DNA of 64,000 nucleotides from Siccibacter colletis (GTDB lineage: Bacteria; Pseudomonadota; Gammaproteobacteria; Enterobacterales; Enterobacteriaceae): the NCBI RefSeq assembly GCF_000696575.1, contig NZ_JMSQ01000005.1:124001-188000 (forward strand). Reading direction: 5' to 3'. The notes under the pieces were generated by a model. That model made no database searches, was not told the DNA's origin, and saw only the letters and a program-made list of their open reading frames with translations. Below, one piece after another: positions 58,521 to 64,000 of the stretch (positions are counted from its first letter, which is position 1; every line of letters begins with the position of its first letter). A program made the position numbers and the translations under genes.

Positions 58521-59441
58521 ATGACGCATTTACCTCAATTTTCCCGGGCACTGCTCCATCCGCGCTACTGGCTGACCTGGCTTGGCATCGGCCTGCTCTG
58601 GCTGATCGTGCTGCTGCCCTACCCGCTGCTGCGTCGTCTGGGCCGTCTGCTTGGCCGCATAGCCATGCGGGTGATGAAGCGCCGGGCGCGCATTGCGTAT
58701 CGCAATCTGGAACTTTGCTTCCCGGAAATGGATGAAAAAGCCCGTCACGAGCTGGTGGTAAAAAACTTTGAATCCGTCGGTATGGGTCTCATTGAAACCG
58801 GCATGGCCTGGTTCTGGCCGGACTGGCGTATTCAGCGCTGGTTCAGCGTGCGCGGGCTGGAGAACATCAAAGCCATCCAGGCGCAGAAGCGCGGCATTCT
58901 GCTGCTCGGCGTGCACTTCCTGACTCTGGAACTGGGGGCGCGCATCTTTGGTATCAACGAGCCGGGGATTGGCGTCTATCGTCCGAACGACAACCCGCTG
59001 CTGGACTGGCTGCAGACCTGGGGCCGGATGCGCTCCAACAAGAGCATGATCGACCGCAAAGATCTCAAAGGCATGATCAAGGCGCTGAAGAAAGGCGAAG
59101 TGATCTGGTATGCACCGGACCACGACTACGGCCCGCGCGCCAGCGTGTTCGTGCCGTTCTTCGGCGTCGAGCAGGCGGCCACCACCACCGGCACCTGGAT
59201 GCTGGCGAAAACCTCCGGGGCGGCGATCCTGCCGTTTGTGCCGCGGCGTAAGGCGGATGGCACCGGCTATGAAATGATCCTCATGGAGCCAGAGTTCGAT
59301 CCGCCGCTGGACGATGCCGAAACCACCGCCGCCTGGATGAACAAGGTGGTGGAGCGCTGCGTGATGATGGCCCCGGACCAGTACATGTGGCTGCATCGCC
59401 GCTTCAAAACGCGTCCGGAAGGCGTGCCCTCCCGCTACTGA
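58521..59441 (+). CDS. lpxL: Kdo2-lipid IVA lauroyltransferase LpxL (HtrB)
   Basis: Adds laurate to Kdo2-lipid IVA in lipid A synthesis, inner membrane. 306 aa. One N-terminal helix (about 17-37), then the acyltransferase domain with HX4E motif in [12 protein letters not shown] and [18 protein letters not shown]. It could be confused with paralogue LpxP, but position beside trhO identifies lpxL. Confidence 0.95.
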   Translation: MTHLPQFSRALLHPRYWLTWLGIGLLWLIVLLPYPLLRRLGRLLGRIAMRVMKRRARIAYRNLELCFPEMDEKARHELVVKNFESVGMGLIETGMAWFWPDWRIQRWFSVRGLENIKAIQAQKRGILLLGVHFLTLELGARIFGINEPGIGVYRPNDNPLLDWLQTWGRMRSNKSMIDRKDLKGMIKALKKGEVIWYAPDHDYGPRASVFVPFFGVEQAATTTGTWMLAKTSGAAILPFVPRRKADGTGYEMILMEPEFDPPLDDAETTAAWMNKVVERCVMMAPDQYMWLHRRFKTRPEGVPSRY

Positions 59442-59446
59442 TCGCC

Positions 59447-59476
59447 CGCCCCCTGCCTGCTCAGGGGGCGTTTTAT
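59447..59476 (+). terminator. Terminator of lpxL
   Basis: CGCCCCCTG...CAGGGGGCG nine-base stem followed by TTTTATT, close to the lpxL stop. Confidence 0.88.
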
Positions 59477-59605
59477 TATGCTCATTCCCCCGTCCGACTG
59501 CGGGCCGCGACAAACATCGTAAGATTTTTTATCCCCGCTCCTTGCTGTTTCGAATCTTCAGCTATCCTTTCCTGAAAACACACGTCTGTAATCAGGGAGA
59601 AACCT

Positions 59606-59980
59606 ATGACCATGTATGCCACCTTAGAAGAAGCTATCGACGCGGCGCGCGAAGAGTTTCTCGCTAACAATCCTGGCATTGAAGAAGAGGATGCCAGTAT
59701 TGAACAGTTCAACGTCCAGAAGTATGTATTACAGGATGGCGACATCATGTGGCAGGCCGAGTTTTTCGCCGAAGAGGGGGATGACGGTGAGTGTCTGTCG
59801 CTGCTGAGCGGTGAAGCGGCGCAGAGCGTCTTTGACGGCGACTTTGACGAGATTGAGCTGCGTCAGGAGTGGCTGGAAGAGAACACGCTGCACGAGTGGG
59901 ATGAAGGCGAATTTCAGCTTGAGCCTCCCCTTGATACCGAAGAGGGCAAGGCCGCCGCTGACGAGTGGGACGAGCGCTAA
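59606..59980 (+). CDS. msyB: Acidic protein MsyB
   Basis: 124 aa, very acidic throughout (many Asp/Glu), found in E. coli as multicopy suppressor of secY/secA defects; direct role unknown. MTMYATLEEAIDAAREEFLA and LHEWDEGEFQLEPPLDTEEG are near identical to E. coli. In E. coli mdtG separates it from lpxL; here only 164 bases do. Convergent with yceK. Confidence 0.95.
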   Translation: MTMYATLEEAIDAAREEFLANNPGIEEEDASIEQFNVQKYVLQDGDIMWQAEFFAEEGDDGECLSLLSGEAAQSVFDGDFDEIELRQEWLEENTLHEWDEGEFQLEPPLDTEEGKAAADEWDER

Positions 59981-59983
59981 GGG

Positions 59984-60211
59984 CTACTCGTAAGGGCCGT
60001 GCGCGATATCCACCGGCAACAGTAGCGTATCGAACACCAGTGAAAACGGCAGATCGAGGATCGTTACATAGCGCCAGGCGGAATCGCGCACGTCCCACTG
60101 CACGCCCGGGTAATACTGGTTGCCCTTGCCCTGCCCGGGAATGGTCCGGCTGATAATGCTGCCGCATCCCGAGAGCAGGCAGGCAATTAACACCATCGCC
60201 ACTGCTTTCAT
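59984..60211 (-). CDS. yceK: YceK, predicted outer-membrane lipoprotein (DUF1375)
   Basis: 75 aa. Lipobox LSGC gives Cys16; the mature part GSIISRTIPGQGKGNQYYPG and LDLPFSLVFDTLLLPVDI is nearly identical to E. coli. Function unknown. ATG 60211 gives the E. coli length; ATG 60244 would add an unlikely 11-residue head. Its stop is three bases from the msyB stop on the other strand. Confidence 0.93.
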   Translation of the reverse strand: MKAVAMVLIACLLSGCGSIISRTIPGQGKGNQYYPGVQWDVRDSAWRYVTILDLPFSLVFDTLLLPVDIAHGPYE

Positions 60212-60255
60212 ACCGCACCTCCCCTTTCTTCTGAGTATAACCACGCGTTAAAAAA

Positions 60256-60285
60256 CCAAAAAAATACCGGCCCGAAGGCCGGTAT
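60256..60285 (-). terminator. Terminator of mdoGH
   Basis: Minus-strand ATACCGGCC-TTCG-GGCCGGTAT followed by TTTTTT; the stable UUCG tetraloop closes the stem. Confidence 0.92.
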
Positions 60286-60302
60286 GGTGTTGTGTACCGC
60301 GG

Positions 60303-62834
60303 CTAGCGCGTGTGGCGCAGCGCGTGCGGATTCATCTGCAGCGTATCGTAGTGGCTGACCCACGAGGAGTAGCGCTCCGGCGCAGACCAGACGCGATAGT
60401 GCAGACGCGCCAGGGTTACCGGGTCGCTCAGCAGCACCAGGCGACGGTCGCGATTCAGCTTTTCCGGCGTCTCGTTCAGCGCCTGCTCAACGTGACGATC
60501 GCGGGCAATTTCCAGCACCTGGCTGGCGCGGTGACGTGCGGTCGCCATACCGATTGCCAGAGCGTTGAATGCCGGGTTAAACACCGCATGCATAAAGCCG
60601 TCTTCCAGGGCGCGAGCGCGATTCATCTCCAGATAACGGTCAGTATCCACCAGCACCTGCGGCGGGTTGTACTCTTCCGGGATCAGGAACAGCTTCCAGC
60701 GTTTCGTGCGCAGGCCAACAGTAGCGCGGCTGGAAATCACCGACACGAACGGGGAGAGGATTAGCGAGAACACGATCGGTGCCAGCCAGAACAGGAAGCG
60801 CAGGTCGAGCCATGCCATACCGACCGCCCAGACCAGACCCAGCAGCATCTGCGAACCGTGGCGTTTGAAGGCTTCGATCCACGGCGTGGAGTCGTCATCA
60901 CGCTGCGGCGAGTTCCAGACCACTTCCCAGCCGAGGAACGCGCTGACCACGAACACGGTGTGGAACAGCATACGCACCGGTGCCAGCAGCACTGAGAACA
61001 GCACCTCAAGCAGCAGCGAGAGCGTAACGCGCAGGAAACCGCCGTACTCTTTCGAGCCTTTGAACCAGATCAGTACCACGCTCAGCAGCTTCGGCAGGAA
61101 CAGCAGCACCATCGTTGAGGCGAACAGCGCAATGGCCAGCTCCGGACGCCACTGCGGCCATACCGGGAACAGCTGCCGTGGCTGCAGGAAGTACTGCGGC
61201 TCGGTCAGGGCATGCACCACCTGCAAGGCCGTAGAGAGCGCCAGGAACAGGAACCACAGCGGTGCTGAGAGGTAGGACATCACACCGGTCAGGAACACCG
61301 CGCGGTGCACCGGGTGCATACCTTTTACCAGGAACAGGCGGAAGTTCATCAGGTTGCCATGACACCAGCGGCGGTCGCGCTTCAGCTCGTCCAGCAGGTT
61401 CGGCGGCAGCTCCTCATAGGAACCCGGCAGATCGTAGGCGATCCACACGCCCCAGCCAGCGCGACGCATCAGCGCCGCTTCCACGAAGTCGTGCGACAGA
61501 ATAGAGCCAGCAAATGACCCTTCACCCGGCAGCGGTGCCAGCGCGCAGTGCTCGATAAACGGCTTCACGCGGATAATGGCGTTATGGCCCCAGTAGTGCG
61601 ACTCACCCAACTGCCAGAAGTGCAGGCCGGCGGTAAACAGCGGGCCGTAGACGCGGGTGGCGAACTGCTGGCAGCGCGCATAGAGCGTATCCATACCAGA
61701 GGCTTTCGGCGACGACTGGATGATCCCGGCGTTCGGGTTCGCTTCCATCAGACGCACCAGCCCGGTCAGGCAGTCACCGGTCATCACCGAGTCGGCGTCC
61801 AGCACTACCATGTAGCTGTACTGATTGCCCCAGCGACGGCAGAAGTCATCGATGTTACCGCTTTTACGCTTCACGCGACGGCGGCGGCGACGGTAGAAGA
61901 TCTGCCCTTCACCCTGCACTTCAGCGATAAGCTCCATCCAGGCTTTCTGCTCGGCAACGCAGATGTCCGGGTTATAGCTGTCGCTGAGAATGTAGACGTC
62001 GAAATGCGCCTGCTGGCCAGTGGCTTTTACCGACTCCCAGGTGGCGCGCAGACCGGCAAACACGCGATCCACATCTTCATTACAGATCGGCATGATAAGC
62101 GCAGTACGGTGCGCCGGATCGATCGGCTCATCGCCCACCGTCGAGGCAGAGATACTGTACTTATCCTTACCGATGAGCAGCTGCAGGAAACCCATCAGTG
62201 CGGTCCAGAAGCCCGCCGACACCCAGCAGAACAGGATGGCGAACAGGATCAGGATGCCGCTTTGCAGGATATACGGCAGCAGCTGCATGAAGGAGACCAG
62301 CAGATCCTGGTCCAGCATGTCGGACGGGTTAATCAGCGCCCAGCCCTGGTACGGCAGAATGGTTTTCATGTACCAGGTCGCGACCACGGTCTGAGAGAGC
62401 GTCAGCAGCAGCAGGATGTAGCGACGGATGGTGCCGACGATACGCCATTTCTGCTCCGCTTTTTGCTCCTCTTTGGAGAGACGCAGATAGCGCGGCGGTA
62501 CATCGCGACCGCGCAGACGATCCCAGAAACGGCCCACCGGGTTGGTGCGCCACGGGTCCGGGAACATCGACGAACGCGTCGCCTTCGGCATCGCCTGAAT
62601 CTGCGTGCGCCCCTCCTCATCAACGATGAGCTGCTCGCCGCGGGTGGCGTCGGGCCAGTTATGCTCAAGGCGGGTCTTTACCGACCCGAGTGGAGAATCA
62701 TCTTCACGAGAAAATGTCTGCCCTTCGCTGCTGAGCGCCTGATGAACGGCGCGGAGATCGTCCGCAGCCGCTACAATCACCTTCTGCTCAGCCGGAAGCG
62801 ACAGCGCCTCGATATACTCAGTTTTCTTATTCAT
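60303..62834 (-). CDS. mdoH: Osmoregulated periplasmic glucan glucosyltransferase MdoH (OpgH)
   Basis: Inner-membrane GT2 enzyme that polymerises the beta-1,2 glucan backbone from UDP-glucose; in E. coli also a nutrient-dependent regulator of FtsZ. 843 aa (E. coli 847). Membrane helices at about 135-230 and several after 510; the catalytic domain includes [21 protein letters not shown] and ERR-type QxxRW equivalent [12 protein letters not shown] 62834 ([11 protein letters not shown]) matches E. coli. Its start overlaps the mdoG 3' end by 8 bases. Confidence 0.97.
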   Translation of the reverse strand: MNKKTEYIEALSLPAEQKVIVAAADDLRAVHQALSSEGQTFSREDDSPLGSVKTRLEHNWPDATRGEQLIVDEEGRTQIQAMPKATRSSMFPDPWRTNPVGRFWDRLRGRDVPPRYLRLSKEEQKAEQKWRIVGTIRRYILLLLTLSQTVVATWYMKTILPYQGWALINPSDMLDQDLLVSFMQLLPYILQSGILILFAILFCWVSAGFWTALMGFLQLLIGKDKYSISASTVGDEPIDPAHRTALIMPICNEDVDRVFAGLRATWESVKATGQQAHFDVYILSDSYNPDICVAEQKAWMELIAEVQGEGQIFYRRRRRRVKRKSGNIDDFCRRWGNQYSYMVVLDADSVMTGDCLTGLVRLMEANPNAGIIQSSPKASGMDTLYARCQQFATRVYGPLFTAGLHFWQLGESHYWGHNAIIRVKPFIEHCALAPLPGEGSFAGSILSHDFVEAALMRRAGWGVWIAYDLPGSYEELPPNLLDELKRDRRWCHGNLMNFRLFLVKGMHPVHRAVFLTGVMSYLSAPLWFLFLALSTALQVVHALTEPQYFLQPRQLFPVWPQWRPELAIALFASTMVLLFLPKLLSVVLIWFKGSKEYGGFLRVTLSLLLEVLFSVLLAPVRMLFHTVFVVSAFLGWEVVWNSPQRDDDSTPWIEAFKRHGSQMLLGLVWAVGMAWLDLRFLFWLAPIVFSLILSPFVSVISSRATVGLRTKRWKLFLIPEEYNPPQVLVDTDRYLEMNRARALEDGFMHAVFNPAFNALAIGMATARHRASQVLEIARDRHVEQALNETPEKLNRDRRLVLLSDPVTLARLHYRVWSAPERYSSWVSHYDTLQMNPHALRHTR

Positions 62835-64000
62835 TGGCAGGTAGCTGGTAGCTCCAGGTTTCACTCAGTGGCTGCTCGCCGTTCACCAGAGCAGCACGCA
62901 TTTCGGTGGTCTGCTTCGGATCTTTCAGTTTTACGCGCAGCATCAGACGCCAGCCTTTGGTGACCGGGTTATAGCGCACGCTGTTTTCAACGATTTCGCC
63001 ATTGTCGCCAATGCTGGTCTGGGCGGTAACCGGGGTGTTTTCCGGCAGCTTTTTCATGGCCGCGCCGGCGAAGTCCACCACAAAGGCGATGGTGCCGTCC
63101 GGCTGACGGATCAGGTTCGACTGCTTGATATCACCGGTAGAGCGGCGGGTCTGCGTCACATACGCATTATCGGCAGCGTGGAGTTTATCTTCATCGCGGC
63201 TAAAGGTGATGGTGTACTTGAAGTTCATCTCCTTGCCGGCTTCAGGCAGCTGATCCGGTGTCCAGTAGGCCACGATGTTATCGTTGGTTTCGTCGTTGGT
63301 CGGAATTTCCACCAGCTCGACTTTCCCTTTGCCCCACTGACCCTGCGGCGTGATCCACGCGCTCGGACGTTTGTCGTAGCGGTCATCCAGATCTTCAAAG
63401 CGCGCAAACTCACGGCCGCGCTGCAGCAGGCCAAAGCCCTGCGGGTTTTCGGTCGCGAAGGTGCTCACCGCCAGGTGTTTCGGGTTGTTCAGCGGACGCC
63501 AGATCCACTCGCCGTTACCGGCGTGAATCGACAGCCCGTTGGAGTCATGTAGCTCCGGGCGGAAATTGGTGGTCGGCGACGGCTGGTTTGGCCCGAACAG
63601 GAACATACTCGTCAGCGGCGCCACGCCCAGTTTGCCGACTTTATCGCGCAGATAGACTTTTGACTGCACGTCAACGGTGGTATCACGTCCCGGGGTGATC
63701 ACGAAGCGATAGGCACCGGTAGCGCGCGGCGAATCAAGCAGCGCATAGATAGTCAGACGTTTATCAGCAGGTTTCGGACGCTCAATCCAGTACTCGCGGA
63801 AACGGGGGAACTCTTCGCCAGACGGCAGAGCGGTATCGATAGCCAGCCCACGCGCCGAGAGGCCATACACCTGGCCGCCGCCGATAACGCGGAAATAGCT
63901 CGCGCCGAGCATGCTCAGAATTTCGTCGTTCTTATCTTTGCTGTTGATGGGATAAAGCACCTTAAAGCCGGCGAAGCCGAGATCTTTTACGGTGTCTTTA
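62827..64000 (-). CDS. mdoG: Osmoregulated glucan biosynthesis protein MdoG (OpgG), 3' part
   Basis: Periplasmic protein that adds branches to the glucan backbone made by MdoH. About 390 codons of the C-terminal part are in the window; the frame stays open to base 64000 ([20 protein letters not shown]), so the 5' end and promoter are outside. [18 protein letters not shown] and [20 protein letters not shown] match E. coli; the chain ends SYQLPANE. Same operon as mdoH, with overlapping genes. Confidence 0.97.
   Translation of the reverse strand, partial: KDTVKDLGFAGFKVLYPINSKDKNDEILSMLGASYFRVIGGGQVYGLSARGLAIDTALPSGEEFPRFREYWIERPKPADKRLTIYALLDSPRATGAYRFVITPGRDTTVDVQSKVYLRDKVGKLGVAPLTSMFLFGPNQPSPTTNFRPELHDSNGLSIHAGNGEWIWRPLNNPKHLAVSTFATENPQGFGLLQRGREFARFEDLDDRYDKRPSAWITPQGQWGKGKVELVEIPTNDETNDNIVAYWTPDQLPEAGKEMNFKYTITFSRDEDKLHAADNAYVTQTRRSTGDIKQSNLIRQPDGTIAFVVDFAGAAMKKLPENTPVTAQTSIGDNGEIVENSVRYNPVTKGWRLMLRVKLKDPKQTTEMRAALVNGEQPLSETWSYQLPANE

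Noticed and set aside
61548-62963. 471-codon plus-strand ORF opposite mdoH/mdoG
   Set aside because: Antisense shadow without start signals; mdoH is near identical to E. coli.

Overview
The window is a stretch of core chromosome from a motile member of the Enterobacteriaceae. Gene content, gene order and protein sequences follow the E. coli K-12 region mfd-ndh-nagZ-ptsG-fab-rne-flg-pyrC-lpxL-mdoGH almost gene for gene. The DNA is GC-rich with many E. coli-like proteins. A complete flg cluster argues against Klebsiella. The absence of ycfT (between mfd and ldtC) and of mdtG (between lpxL and msyB), plus an extra LysR/MFS pair between rne and flgL, argue against E. coli itself. An Enterobacter/Leclercia/Lelliottia/Kosakonia-type genome fits best, but I cannot name the species. 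There is no insertion sequence, prophage, CRISPR array, tRNA or rRNA gene.

Layout. 1-5.0 kb: 3' end of mfd (transcription-repair coupling), ldtC (L,D-transpeptidase), the divergent stress pair bhsA/comR, an unlisted AT-rich small membrane protein gene, and ycfJ. 5.2-10.6 kb: ndh (respiratory NADH dehydrogenase II) with PdhR- and FNR-like sites, then the hinT-ycfL-lpoB-thiK-nagZ-ycfP operon (nucleotide phosphoramidase, lipoproteins including the PBP1b activator, thiamine kinase, muropeptide recycling). 10.9-14.9 kb: fhuE (siderophore receptor, Fur-like box) and ptsG (glucose PTS IICB) with its Mlc and CRP sites and the SgrS pairing region. 15.0-19.3 kb: ycfH-holB-tmk-mltG-pabC. 19.4-25.8 kb: the fatty-acid and phospholipid cluster fabF-acpP-fabG-fabD-fabH-plsX with rpmF and yceD. 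25.9-31.3 kb: yceF, rluC and rne, with a long conserved rne leader.

31.3-33.6 kb: an accessory divergent LysR regulator and MFS transporter, set between the rne terminator and flgL. 33.7-45.2 kb: the flagellar rod/hook/hook-junction genes flgBCDEFGHIJKL on the minus strand and flgAMN on the plus strand, with an FlhDC-like box between flgB and flgA and sigma-28 promoters before flgK and flgM. 45.2-49.1 kb: rimJ-yceH-mviM-murJ. 49.4-60.2 kb: mdtH, grxB, yceB, pyrC, dinI, bssS, solA, yceO, yceJ-yceI, trhO, lpxL, msyB and yceK. 60.3-64.0 kb: mdoH and the 3' part of mdoG (osmoregulated periplasmic glucans).

Most of the window is ordinary core genome. What merits a second look is small: a 49-aa hydrophobic protein gene with its own terminator (4190-4339), the LysR/MFS insertion whose regulator stop codon lies inside the rne terminator, a perfect CRP-type core between bhsA and comR, an Arg-Asp-Asn repeat tract in RNase E, a two-hairpin flgL 3' UTR, and the structured dinI 3' region. 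I found no convincing new multi-gene system. Gene identifications rest on remembered similarity to E. coli proteins; no database search was run.
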